Shown: positions 1-12,300 of the stretch, piece by piece
Position numbering within the stretch: the stretch's first letter is position 1
Layout: each line of letters begins with the position of its first letter
Assembly (NCBI RefSeq): GCF_051014685.1
Contig: NW_027478781.1
Span: 487,819 to 551,818, forward strand
Direction: 5' to 3'
DNA: 64,000 bases
DNA from: Ptiloglossa arizonensis
Taxonomy: Eukaryota > Arthropoda > Insecta > Hymenoptera > Colletidae
Position numbers and translations under genes: made by a program
Notes under the pieces: generated by a model
The model's input: only the letters and a program-made list of their open reading frames with translations
What the model was told of the DNA's origin: nothing
The model's database searches: none

Positions 1-1998
1 TCTGAAAGTAGAAACTCGCCTGATTACAACGGTATGTGTATTTTTTCCCCAGGCCAATCTGGTTAAGCGTTTGGAGCAGCAGAAGTGCGAAGAATTAGTT
101 GTCTTCTCAAACATTTCTTAGCTTCAAACTCCCATATCTCGCGAACGGATTGACCAAACCAAAAATTCCTGCTGCGTCTGGAAGTAGAAACTCGCCCGAT
201 TACAACTGTATGGGTATTTTTATTCCCTAGGCCATTCTGGATAAGCGTTTGGAGCAGCAGAAGTGCGAAAAATTTGTTGTCTTCTCAACCATTTCTTAGC
301 TTCAAACTCCCATATCTCGCGAACGGATTGACCAAACCCAAAAATTCCTGCTGCGTCTGAAAGTAGAAACTCGCCCGATTACAATTGTATGGGCATTTTT
401 TCCCTAGGCCATTCTGGTTAAGCGTTTGGAGCAGCAGAATTGCGAAAAATTTTTTGCCTTCTCAACCATTTCTTGGCTTCAAACTCTCATATCTCGCGAA
501 CGGATTGACCAAACCCAAAAATTCCTGCTGCATCTGAAAGTAGAAACTCGCCCGATTACAACTGTATGCGTATTTTTTCCCTAGGCCATTCTGGTTAAGC
601 GCTGGAGCAGCAGAAGTGTGACAAATTTGTTGTCTTGTCAACCATTTCTTAGCTTCAAACTCCCATATCTCGCGAGCGGATTGACCTAACCCAAAAATTC
701 CTATTACATCTGAAAGTAGAAACTCGCCCGATTACAACGGTATGTGTATTTTTTCCCCAGGCCATTCTTGTTAAGCGTTTGGAGCAGCAGAATTGCGAAA
801 AATTTGTTGTCTTCTCAACCATTTCTTAGCTTCAAAGTCCCATATCTCGCGAAGGGATTGACCAAACCCAAAAATTCCTGCTGCGTCTGAAAGTAGAAAC
901 TCGCCCGATTACAGCTGTATGCGTATTTTTTCCCTAGGCCATTCTGGTTAAGCGTTCGGAGCAGCAGAAGTGCGAAAAATTTGTTGTCTTCTCAACCATT
1001 TCTTAGCTTCAAACTCCCATATCTCGCGAACGGATTGACCTAACCCAAAAATTCCTATTGCATCTGAAAGTAGAAACTCGCCCGATTACAACGGAATGTG
1101 TATTTTTTCCCTAGGCCATTCTGGTTAAGCGTTTGGAGCAGCAGAATTGCGAAAAATTTGTTGTCTTCTCAACCATTTCTTAGCTTCAAAGTCCCATATC
1201 TCGCGACCGGATTGACCAAACCCAAAAATTCCTGCTGCGTCTGAAAGTAGAAACTCGCCCGATTACAGCGGTATGTGTATTTTTTCCCTAGGCCAATCTC
1301 GTTAAGCGTTTGGAGCAGCAGAATTGCGAAAAATTTTTTGCCTTCTCAACCATTTCTTGGCTTCAAACTCCCATATCTCGCGAACGGATTGACATAACCC
1401 AAACATTCCTATTGCGTCTGAAAGTAGAAACTCGCCCGATTACAAGGGTATGTGTATTTTTTCCCTAGGCCATTCTGGTTAAGCGTTTGGAGCAGCAGAA
1501 TTGCGAAAAATTTTTTGCCTTCTCGACCATTTCTTCGCTTCAAACTCCCATATCTCGCGAACGGATTGACCTAACCCAAAAATTCCTATTGTAACTGAAA
1601 GTAGAAACTCGCCCGATTACAACGGAATGTGTATTTTTTCCCTAGGCCATTCTGGTTAAGCGTTTGGAGCAGCAGAATTGCGAAAAATTTGTTGTCTTCT
1701 CAACCATTTCTTAGCTTCAAAGTCCCATATCTCGCGACCGGATTGACCAAACCCAAAAATTCCTGCTGCGTCTGAAAGTAGAAACTCGCCCGATTACAAC
1801 GTTATGTGTATTTTTTCCCTAGGCCATTCGGGTTAAGCGTTTGGAGCAGCAGAAGTGCGAAGAATTAGTTGTCTTCTCAAACAGTTCTTAGCTTCAAACT
1901 CCCATATCTCGCGAACGGATTGACCAAACCAAAAGTTCCTGCTGCGTCTGGAAGTAGAAACTCGCCCGATTACAACTGTAAGGGTATTTTTATTCCGG
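1..1998 (+). repeat. Mixed satellite block, no long duplication seen
   Basis: About 11 units of types A to D in irregular order. A 3-unit recurrence is visible: the stretch with ACGGAATGTG followed by TCGCGACCGG occurs near 1091-1200 and again near 1622-1740, an offset of 531 bp. The first units (AGAATTAGTT, GACCAAACCAAAAATTCC, TCTGGAAGTAG, GGATAAGCG) closely resemble units at about 63.4-63.65 kb at the other end of the window. No gene or regulatory element was found. Confidence 0.85.
1080..1096 (-). other. CENP-B-box-like motif, 8 of 9 core bases (example)
   Basis: The plus strand reads GCCCGATTACAACGGAA. The mammalian CENP-B box core, read on the opposite strand, is NCCCGNNTNNNNCGAAN. Here CCCG, T, CG and the last A match and only one core A is G. 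The match lies at unit positions 18-34. The common unit form ends CGGTA and scores 7 of 9. By chance about 0.04 matches of 8/9 would be expected per unit over both strands (my rough estimate), so this is suggestive only. No known binding protein can be inferred from DNA alone. Confidence 0.35.
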
Positions 1999-4900
1999 AG
2001 GCCATTCTGGTTAAGCGTTTGGAGCAGCAGTAGTGCGAAAAATTTGTTGTCTTCTCAACCATTTCTTAGCTTCAAAGTCCCATATCTCGCGAACGGATTG
2101 ACCAAACCCAAAAATTCCTGTTGCGTCTGAAATTAGAAACTCGCCCGATTACAACGGTATCTGTATTTTTTGCCTAGGCAATTCTGGTTAAGCGTTTGGA
2201 GCAGCAGAATTGCGAAAAATTTTTTGCCTTCTCAACCATTTCTTGGCTTCAAACTCCCATATCTCGCGAAAGGATTGACCTAACCCAAAAATACCTGTTG
2301 CGTCTGAAATTAGAAACTCGCCCGATTACAACGGTATGGGCATTTTTTTCCCTAGGCGATTCTGGTTAAGCGTTTGGAGCAGCAGAATTGCGAAAAATTT
2401 TTTGCCTTCTCAACCATTTCTTGGCTTCAAACTCCCATATCTCGCGAACGGATTGACCAAACCCAAAAATTCCTGCTGCGTCTGAAAGTAGATACTCGCC
2501 CGATTACAACTGTATGCGTATTTTTTCCCTAGGCCATTCTGGTTAAGCGTTTGGAGCAGCAGAATTGCGAAAAATTTTTTGCCTTCTCAACCATTTCTTG
2601 GCTTCAAACTCCCATATCTCGCGAACGGATTGACCTAACCCAAAAATTCCTGTTGCATCTGAAAGTAGAAACTCGTCCGATTACAACGGTAAGGGTATTT
2701 TTTCCCTAGGCCATTCTGGTTAAGCGTTTGGAGCAGCAGAAGTGCGAAAAATTTGTTATCTTCTCAACCATTTCTTAGCTTCAAAGTCCCATATCTCGCG
2801 AACGGATTGACCAAACCCAAAAATTCCTGCCTCGTCTGAAAGTAGAAACTCGCCCGATTACAGCTGTATGCGTATTTTTTCCCTAGGCCATTCTGGTTAA
2901 GCGCTGGAGCAGCAGAAGTGCGACAAATTTGTTGTCTTCTCAACCATTTCTTACCTTCAAACTCCCATATCTCGCGAACGGATTGACCAAACCCAAAAAT
3001 TCCTGCTGCGTCTGAAAGTAGAAACTCGCCCGATTACAACTGTATGGGTATTTTTTCCATAGGCCATTCTGGTTAAGCGTTTGGAGCAGCAGAAGTGCGA
3101 AAAATTTGTTGTCTTCTCAACCATTTCTTAGCTTCAAACTCCCATATCTCATGAACGGATTGACCAAACCCAAAAATTCCTGCTGCGTCTGAAAGTAGAA
3201 ACTCGCCCGATTACAACTGCCTGTGTATTTTTTCCCTAGGCCATTCTGGTTAAGCGTTTGGAGCAGCAGAATTGCGAAAAATTTTTTGCCTTCTCAACCA
3301 TTTCTTAGCTTCAAAGTCCCATATCTCGCGAACGGATTGACCAAACCCAAAAAATCCTGCTGCGTCTGAAAGTAGAAACTCGCCCGATTACAACGGTAAG
3401 GGTATTTTTTCCCTAGGCCATTCTGGTTAAGCGCTGGAGCAGCAGAAGTGCGACAAATTTGTTGTCTTCTCAACCATTTCTTAGCTTCAAAGTCCCATAT
3501 CTCGCGACCGGAATGACCAAACCCAAAAATTCCTGCTGCGTCTGAAAGTACAAACTCGCCCGATTACAATTGTCTGTGTATTTTTTCCCTAGGCCATTCT
3601 GGTTAAGCGTTTGGAGCAGCAGAATTGCGAAAAATTTCTTGTCTTCTCAACCATTTCTTAGCTTCAAACTCCCATATCTCGCGAGCGGATTGACCTAACC
3701 CAAAAATTCCTGTTGCGTGTGAAAGTAGAAACTCGCCCGATTACAACGGTATGTTTATTTTTTCCCCAGCCCATTCTGGTTAAGCGATTGGAGCAGCAGT
3801 AGTGCGAAAAATTTGTTGTCTTGTCAACCATTTCTTAGCTTCAAAGTCCCATATCTCGCGAATGGATTGACCTAACCCAAAAATTCCTGCTGCGTCTGAA
3901 AGTAGAAACTCGCCCGATTACAACTGTATGGGTATTTTTATTCCGTAGGCCATTCTGGTTAAGCGTTTGGAGCAGCAGTAGTGCGAAAAATTTGTTGTCT
4001 TCTCAACCATTTCTTAGCTTCAAAGTCCCATATCTCGCGAACGGATTGACCAAACCCAAAAATTCCTGTTGCGTCTGAAATTAGAAACTCGCCCGATTAC
4101 AACGGTATCTGTATTTTTTGCCTAGGCAATTCTGGTTAAGCGTTTGGAGAAGCAGAATTGCGAAAAATTTTTTGCCTTCTCAACCATTTCTTGGCTTCAA
4201 ACTCCCATATCTCGCGAAAGGATTGACCTAACCCAAAAATACCTGTTGCGTCTGAAATTAGAAACTCGCCCGATTACAACGGTATGGGCATTTTTTTCCC
4301 TAGGCCATTCTGGTTAAGCGTTTGGAGCAGCAGAATTGCGAAAAATTTTTTGCCTTCTCAACCATTTCTTGGCTTCAAACTCCCATATCTCGCGAACGGA
4401 TTGACCAAACCCAAAAATTCCTGCTGCGTCTGAAAGTAGAAACTCGCCCGATTACAGCTGTATGCGTATTTTTTCCCTAGGCCATTCTGGTTAAGCGCTG
4501 GAGCAGCAGAAGTGCGACAAATTTGTTGTCTTCTCAACCATTTCTTACCTTCAAACTCCCATATCTCGCGAACGGATTGACCTAACCCAAAAATTCCTAT
4601 TGCATCTGAAAGTAGAAACTCGTCCGATTACAACGGTAAGGGTATTTTTTCCCTAGGCCATTCTGGTTAAGCGTTTGGAGCAGCAGAAGTGCGAAAAATT
4701 TGTTATCTTCTCAACCATTTCTTAGCTTCAAAGTCCCATATCTCGCGAACGGATTGACCAAACCCAAAAATTCCTGCTGCGTCTGAAAGTAGAAACTCGC
4801 CCGATTACAGCTGTATGCGTATTTTTTCCCTAGGCCATTCTGGTTAAGCGCTGGAGCAGCAGAAGTGCGACAAATTTGTTGTCTTCTCAACCATTTCTTA

Positions 4901-5217
4901 CCTTCAAACTCCCATATCTCGCGAACGGATTGACCAAACCCAAAAATTCCTGCTGCGTCTGAAAGTAGAAACTCGCCCGATTACAACTGTATGGGTATTT
5001 TTTCCCTAGGCCATTCTGGTTAAGCGTTTGGAGCAGCAGAAGTGCGAAAAATTTGTTGTCTTCTCAACCATTTCTTAGCTTCAAACTCCCATATCTCATG
5101 AACGGATTGACCAAACCCAAAAATTCCTGCTGCGTCTGAAAGTAGAAACTCGCCCGATTACAACTGTCTGTGTATTTTTTCCCTAGGCCATTCTGGTTAA
5201 GCGTTTGGAGCAGCAGA
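1999..5217 (+). repeat. 11-unit higher-order duplication (period about 1,948 bp)
   Basis: Sequence from about 1999 matches sequence from about 3947 at an offset of 1,948 bp. Shared rare variants include CAGTAGTGCG, GTATCTGTATT, TGCCTAGGCAATTC and GCGAAAGG with AAATACC. After a short divergent stretch (about 2500-2640, where the second copy has a type C unit) the match resumes at offset 1,947 and runs to about 3270/5217. It includes GGTAAGGG and the TCATGA variant at 3149 and 5096. Several single-base differences (CTCGTCTG against TGCGTCTG, CTGCCTG against CTGTCTG) show it is older than the duplications near 16-21 kb. Confidence 0.82.
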
Positions 5218-6490
5218 ATTGCGAAAAATTTCTTGTCTTCTCAACCATTTCTTAGCTGCAAACTCCCATATCTCGCGAACGGATTGACCTAACCCAAAAA
5301 TTCCTATTGCATCTGAAAGTAGAAACTCGCCCGATTACAACGGAATGTGTATTTTTTCCCTAGGGCATTCTGGTTAAGCGTTTGGAGCAGCAGAATTGCG
5401 AAAAATTTTTTGCCTTCTCAACCATTTCTTGGCTTCAAACTCCCATATCTCGCGAACGGATTGACCAAACCCAAAAATTCCTGCTGCGTCTGAAAGTAGA
5501 AACTCGCCCGATTACAGCTGTATGCGTATTTTTTCCCTAGGCCATTCTGGTTAAGCGCTGGAGCAGCAGAAGTGCGACAAATTTGTTGTCTTCTCAACCA
5601 TTTCTTACCTTCAAACTCCCATATCTCGCGAACGGATTGACCTAACCCAAAAATTCCTATTGCATCTGAAAGTAGAAACTCGTCCGATTACAACGGTAAG
5701 GGTATTTTTTCCCTAGGCCATTCTGGTTAAGCGTTTGGAGCAGCAGAAGTGCGAAAAATTTGTTATCTTCTCAACCATTTCTTAGCTTCAAAGTCCCATA
5801 TCTCGCGAACGGATTGACCAAACCCAAAAATTCCTGCTGCGTCTGAAAGTAGAAACTCGCCCGATTACAGCTGTATGCGTATTTTTTCCCTAGGCCATTC
5901 TGGTTAAGCGCTGGAGCAGCAGAAGTGCGACAAATTTGTTGTCTTCTCAACCATTTCTTACCTTCAAACTCCCATATCTCGCGAACGGATTGACCAAACC
6001 CAAAAATTCCTGCTGCGTCTGAAAGTAGAAACTCGCCCGATTACAACTGTATGGGTATTTTTTCCCTAGGCCATTCTGGTTAAGCGTTTGGAGCAGCAGA
6101 AGTGCGAAAAATTTGTTGTCTTCTCAACCATTTCTTAGCTTCAAACTCCCATATCTCATGAACGGATTGACCAAACCCAAAAATTCCTGCTGCGTCTGAA
6201 AGTAGAAACTCGCCCGATTACAACTGTCTGTGTATTTTTTCCCTAGGCCATTCTGGTTAAGCGTTTGGAGCAGCAGAATTGCGAAAAATTTCTTGTCTTC
6301 TCAACCATTTCTTAGCTGCAAACTCCCATATCTCGCGAACGGATTGACCTAACCCAAAAATTCCTATTGCATCTGAAAGTAGAAACTCGCCCGATTACAA
6401 CGGAATGTGTATTTTTTCCCTAGGGCATTCTGGTTAAGCGTTTGGAGCAGCAGAATTGCGAAAAATTTTTTGCCTTCTCAACCATTTCTT
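4306..6490 (+). repeat. 6-unit tandem duplication, 1,060 bp period
   Basis: Positions about 4306-5430 match about 5366-6490 at a constant offset of 1,060 bp. That is six units with two type C (176 bp) members. Shared markers are ACAGCTGTATGCG, TTACCTTC, GGTAAGGG, GTTATCTTC, TCATGAACGG, GTCTGTGTA and TAGCTGC. The match breaks on the left at TAGGCC against TAGGGC and on the right at CTTGGC against CTTAGC. I saw almost no internal differences, so the event is recent. It is superimposed on the older 11-unit duplication that covers its left part. Confidence 0.85.
4429..4604 (+). repeat. Reference type C satellite unit (176 bp)
   Basis: Example of the one-base-shorter type. GCGTTTGG is replaced by GCGCTGG, followed by AGAAGTGCGACAAATTTG. 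It also carries ACAGCTGTATGCG at the variable site. Type C units usually stand singly between A and B units. A typical neighbour has GCGAGCGGATTGACCTAACCC and CCTATTGCATC or CCTATTACATC. They recur at regular multi-unit spacing and explain why many higher-order periods are one or two bases short of a multiple of 177. Confidence 0.93.
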
Positions 6491-6811
6491 AGCTTCAAAG
6501 TCCCATATCTCGCGAACGGATTGACCAAACCCAAAAATTCCTGCTGCGTCTGAAAGTAGAAACTCGCCCGATTACAACGGTAAGGGTATTTTTTCCCTAG
6601 GCCATTCTGGTTAAGCGCTGGAGCAGCAGAAGTGCGATAAATTTGTTGTCTTCTCAACCATTTCTTAGCTTCAAACTCCCATATCTCGCGAGCGGATTGA
6701 CCTAACCCAAAAATTCCTATTGCATCTGAAAGTAGAAACTCGCCCGATTACAACGGTACAGTGTATTTTTTCCCTAGGCCATTCTGGTTAAGCGTTTGGA
6801 GCAGCAGAATT

Positions 6812-6827
6812 GCAAAAAATTTTTTGC
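6812..6827. other. Perfect 16-bp A6T6 palindrome (example 1)
   Basis: Reads GCAAAAAATTTTTTGC, identical to its reverse complement. It arises in type B units where TTGCGAAAAATTTTTTGCC has become TTGCAAAAAATTTTTTGCC, a CpG to CpA change that completes the symmetry. A6T6 tracts bend DNA and resist nucleosome wrapping, which is established for such sequences. Any role here is inference. Confidence 0.9.
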
Positions 6828-9207
6828 CTTCTCAACCATTTCTTCGCTTCAAACTCCCATATCTCGCGAAAGGATTGACCTAACCCAAAAATTCCTATTG
6901 CATCTGAAAGTAGAAACTCGTCCGATTACAACGGTAAGGGTATTTTTTCCCTAGGCCATTCCGGTTAAGCGTTTGGAGCAGCAAAAGTGCGAAAAATTTG
7001 TTATCTTCTCAACCATTTCTTAGCTTCAAAGTCCCATATCTCGCGAACGGATTGACCAAACCCAAAAATTCCTGCTGCGTCTGAAAGTAGAAACTCGCCC
7101 GATTACAGCTGTATGCGTATTTTTTCCCTAGGCCATTCTGGTTAAGCGCTGGAGCAGCAGAAGTGCGACAAATTTGTTGTCTTCTCAACCATTTCTTACC
7201 TTCAAACTCCCATATCTCGCGAACGGATTGACCAAACCCAAAAATTCCTGCTGCGTCTGAAAGTAGAAACTCGCCCGATTACAACTGTATGGGTATTTTT
7301 TCCCTAGGCCATTCTGGTTAAGCGTTTGGAGCAGCAGAAGTGCGAAAAATTTTTTGCCTTCTCAACCATTTCTTAGCTTCAAAGTCCCATATCTCGCGAA
7401 CGGATTGACCAAACCCAAAAATTCCTGCTGCGTCTGAAAGTAGAAACTCGCCCGATTACAACTGTATGGGTATTTTTTCCCTAGGCCATTCTGGTTAAGC
7501 GTTTGGAGCAGCAGAAGTGCGAAAAATTTGTTGTCTTCTCAACCATTTCTTAGCTTCAAACTCCCATATCTCATGAACGGATTGACCAAACCCAAAAATT
7601 CCTGCTGCGTCTGAAAGTAGAAACTCGCCCGATTACAACTGTCTGTGTATTTTTTCCCTAGGCCATTCAGGTTAAGCGTTTGGAGCAGCAGAATTGCGAA
7701 AAATTTCTTGTCTTCTCAACCATTTCTTAGCTGCAAACTCCCATATCTCGCGAACGGATTAACCTAACCCAAAAATTCCTATTGCATCTGAAAGTAGAAA
7801 CTCGTCCGATTACAACGGTAAGGGTATTTTTTCCCTAGGCCATTCTGGTTAAGCGTTTGGAGCAGCAGAAGTGCGAAAAATTTGTTATCTTCTCAACCAT
7901 TTCTTAGCTTCAAAGTCCCATATCTCGCGAACGGATTGACCAAACCCAAAAATTCCTGCTGCGTCTGAAAGTAGAAACTCGCCCGATTACAGCTGTATGT
8001 GTATTTTTTGCCTAGGCCATTCTGGTTAAGCGTTTGGAGCCGCAGAATTGCGAAAAATTTTATGCCTTCTCTACCATTTCTTGGGTTCAAGCTCCCATAT
8101 CTCGCGAGCGGATTGACCTAACCCAAAAATTCCTATTGCATCTGAAAGTGGAAACTCGCCCGATTACAACGGTAAAGTGTATTTTTTCCCTAGGCCATTC
8201 TGGTTAAGCGTTTGGAGCAGCAGAATTGCAAAAAATTTTTTGCCTTCTCAACCATTGCTTGGCTTCAAACTCCCATTTCTCGCGAACGGATTGACCTAAC
8301 CCAAAAATTCCTATTGCGTGTGAAATTAGAAACTCGCCTGATTACCACGGTATGTGTATTTTTTCCCTAGGCCCTTCTGGTTAAGCGTTTGGAGCAGCAG
8401 AAGTGCGAAAAATTAGTTGTCTTCTCAACCATTTCTTAGCTTCAAAGTCCCATATCTCGCGAACGGATTGACCAAACCCAAAAATTCCTGTTGCGTCTGA
8501 AATTAGAAACTCGCCCGATTACAACGGTATGTGTATTTTTTGCCTAGGCCATTCTGGTTAAGCGTTTGGAGCCGCAGAATTGCGAAAAATTTTATGCCTT
8601 CTCTACCATTTCTTGGGTTCAAGCTCCCATATCTGGCGAACGGATTGACCTAACCCAAAAATTCCTGTTGCGTGTGAAAGTAGAAACTCGTCCGATTACA
8701 ACGGTATGTGTATTTTTTCCCCAGCCCATTCTGGTTAAGCGATTGGAGCAGCAGTAGTGCGAAAAACTTGTTGTCTTGTCAACCATTTCTTAGCTTCAAA
8801 GTCCCATATCTCGCGAACGGATTGACCTAACCCAAAAATTCCTATTGTAACTGAAAGTAGAAACTCGTCCGATTACAACTGTATGGGTATTTTTATTCCC
8901 TAGGCCATTCTGGTTAAGCGTTTGGAGCAGCAGAAGTGCGAAAAATTTGTTGTCTTCTCAACCATTTCTTAGCTTCAAAATCCCATATCTCGCGAACGGA
9001 TTAACCTAACCCAAAAATTCCTATTGTAACTGAAAGTAGAAACTCGTCCGATTACAACTGTATGGGTATTTTTATTCCCTAGGCCATTCTGGTTAAGCGT
9101 TTGGAGCAGCAGAAGTGCGAAAAATTTGTTGTCTTCTCAACCATTTCTTAGCTTCAAACTCCCATATCTCGCGAACGGATTGACCAAACCCAAAAATTCC
9201 TGCTGCG

Positions 9208-9384
9208 TCTGAAAGTAGAAACTCGCCCGATTACAACTGTATGGGTATTTTTTCCCTAGGCCATTCTGGTTAAGCGTTTGGAGCAGCAGAAGTGCGAAAA
9301 ATTTGTTGTCTTCTCAACCATTTCTTAGCTTGAAACTCCCATATCTCGCGAACGGATTGACCAAACCCAAAAATTCCTGCTGCG
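9208..9384 (+). repeat. Reference type A satellite unit (177 bp)
   Basis: Clean example of the commonest unit type. Its markers are ACTGTATGGG at the variable site, CCCTAGG, GCGTTTGG, AGAAGTGCGAAAAATTTG, TTGTCTTCTC, CTTAGCTTG (normally CTTAGCTTC), TCGCGAACGG, GACCAAACCC and CCTGCTGCG. The next unit, 9385-9561, matches it except for the CTTC/CTTG base, so the two are neighbours copied very recently or kept alike by local homogenisation. Type A carries in-frame TAG triplets at CTTAGC and CCCTAGG, which close the plus-strand reading frame that is open in many type B units. Confidence 0.95.
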
Positions 9385-12300
9385 TCTGAAAGTAGAAACT
9401 CGCCCGATTACAACTGTATGGGTATTTTTTCCCTAGGCCATTCTGGTTAAGCGTTTGGAGCAGCAGAAGTGCGAAAAATTTGTTGTCTTCTCAACCATTT
9501 CTTAGCTTCAAACTCCCATATCTCGCGAACGGATTGACCAAACCCAAAAATTCCTGCTGCGTCTGAAAGTAGAAACTCGCCCGATTACAACGTTATGTGT
9601 ATTTTTTCCCTAGGCCATTCTGGTTAAGCGTTTGGAGCAGCAGAAGTGCGAAGAATTAGTTGTCTTCTCAAACATTTCTTAGCTTCAAACTCCCATATCT
9701 CGCGACCGGATTGACCAAACCCAAAAATTCCTGCTGCGTCTGAAAGTAGAAACTCGCCCGATTACAACTGTCTGTGTATTTTTCCCCAGGCGATTCTGGC
9801 TAAGCGTTTGGAGCAGCAGAATTGCGAAAAATTTTTTGCCTTCTCAACCACTTCTTGGCTTCAAACTCCCATATCTCGCGAACGGATTGACCTAACCCAA
9901 AAATTCCTATTGCATCTGAAAGTAGAAACTCGTCCGATTACAACGGTAAGGGTATTTTTTCCCTAGGCCATTCTGGTTAAGCGTTTGGAGCAGCAGAATT
10001 GCGAAAAATTTTTTGTCTTGTCAACCATTTCTTAGCTTCAAAGTCCCATATCTCGCGAACGGATTGACCTAACCCAAAAATTCCTATTGTAACTGAAAGT
10101 AGAAACTCGTCCGATTACAACGGTATGGGCATTTTTTCCCTAGGCCATTCTGGTTAAGCGTTTGGTGCAGCAGAATTGCGAAAAATTTTTTGCCTTCTCA
10201 ACCATTTCTTGGCTTCAAACTCCCATATCTCGCGAACGGATTGACCAAACCCAAAAATTCCTGCTGCGTCTGAAATTAGAAACTCGCCCGATTACAACTG
10301 TATGGGTATTTTTATTCCCTAGGCCATTCTGGTTAAGCGTTTGGAGCAGCAGAAGTGCGAAAAATTTGTTGTCTTCTCAACCATTTCTTAGCTTCAAACT
10401 CCCATATCTCGCGAACGGATTGACCAAACCCAAAAATTCCTGCTGCGTCTGAAAGTAGAAACTCGCCCGATTACAACTGTATGGGTATTTTTTCCCTAGG
10501 CCATTCTGGTTAAGCGTTTGGAGCAGCAGAAGTGCGAAAAATTTGTTGTCTTCTCAACCATTTCTTAGCTTCAAAGTCCCATATCTCGCGAACGGATTGA
10601 CCAAACCCAAAAATTCCTGTTGCGTCTGAAATTAGAAACTCGCCCGATTACAACGGTATGTGTATTTTTTGCCTAGGCCATTCTGGTTAAGCGTTTGGAG
10701 CAGCAGAATTGCGAAAAATTTTATGCCTTCTCTACCATTTCTTGGGTTCAAACTCCCATATCACGCGAAAGGATTGACCTAACCCAAAAATTCCTGTTGC
10801 GTGTGAAAGTAGAAACTCGCCCGATTACAACGGTATGTGTATTTTTTCCCCAGCCCATTCTGGTTAAGCGATTGGAGCAGCAGTAGTGCGAAAAATTTGT
10901 TGTCTTGTCAACCATTTCTTAGCTTGAAACTCCCATATCTCGCGAACGGATTGACCAAACCCAAAAATTCCTCCTATGTCTGAAAGTAGAAACTCGCCCG
11001 ATTACAACTGTATGGGTATTTTTTCCCTAGGCCATTCTGGTTAAGCGTTTGGAGCAGCAGAAGTGCGAAAAATTTGTTGTCTTCTCAACCATTTCTTAGC
11101 TTCAAAGTCCCATATCTCGCGAACGGATTGACCTAACCCAAAAATTCCTATTGTAACTGAAATTAGAAACTCGCCCGATTACAACTGTATGGGTATTTTT
11201 ATTCCCTAGGCCATTCTGGTTAAGCGTTTGGAGCAGCAGAAGTGCGAAAAATTTGTTGTCTTCTCAACCATTTCTTAGCTTCAAACTCCCATATCTCGCG
11301 AACGGATTGACCAAACCCAAAAATTCCTGCTATGTCTGAAAGTAGAAACTCGCCCGATTACAACTGTATGGGTATTTTTTCCCTAGGCCATTCTGGTTAA
11401 GCGTTTGGAGCAGCAGAAGTGCGAAAAATTTGTTGTCTTCTCAACCATTTCTTAGCTTCAAAGTCCCATATCTCGCGAACGGATTGACCTAACCCAAAAA
11501 TTCCTATTGCATCTGAAAGTAGAAACTCCTCCGATTACAAGGGTATGGGTATTTTTTCCCTAGGCCATTCTGGTTAAGCGTTTGGAGAAGCAGAAGTGCG
11601 AAAAATTTGTTGTCTTCTCAACCATTTCTTAGCTTCAAAGTCCCATATCTCGCGAACGGATTGACCAAACCCAAAAATTCCTGCTGCGTCTGAAAGTAGA
11701 AACTCGCCCGATTACTACTGTATGCGTATTTTTCCCTAGGCCATTCTGGTTAAGCGTTTGGACCAGCAGAATTGCGAAAAATTTGTTGCCTTCTCAACCA
11801 TTTCTTGGCTTCAAACTCCCATATCTCGCGAACGGATTGACCTAACCCAAAAATTCCTATTGCATCTGAAAGTAGAAACTCGTCCGATTACAACGGTAAG
11901 GGTATTTTTTCCCTAGGCCATTCTGATTAAGCGTTTGGAGCAGCAGAAGTGCGAAAAATTTGTCATCTTCTCAACCATTTCATAGCTTCAAAGTCCCATA
12001 TCTCGCGAACGGATTGACCAAACCCAAAAATTCCTGCTTCGTCTGAAACTAGAAACTCGCCCGATTACAGCTGTATGCGTATTTTTTCCCTAGGCCATTC
12101 TGGTTAAGCGCTGGAGCAGCAGAAGTGCGACAAATTTGTTGTCTTCTCAACCATTTCTTAGCTTCAAACTCCCATATCTCGCGAGCGGATTGACCTAACC
12201 CAAAAATTCCTATTGTATCTGAAAGTAGAAACTCGCCCGATTACAACGGTATGTGTATTTTTTCCCTAGGCCATTCTGGTTAAGCGTTTGGAGCAGCAGA

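Noticed and set aside
2635..2645. Telomere-like CCTAACCC in GACCTAACCCAAAA of many units
   Set aside because: Only one partial telomeric octamer per unit, alternating with CCAAACCC, and never in tandem; no telomeric run is present.
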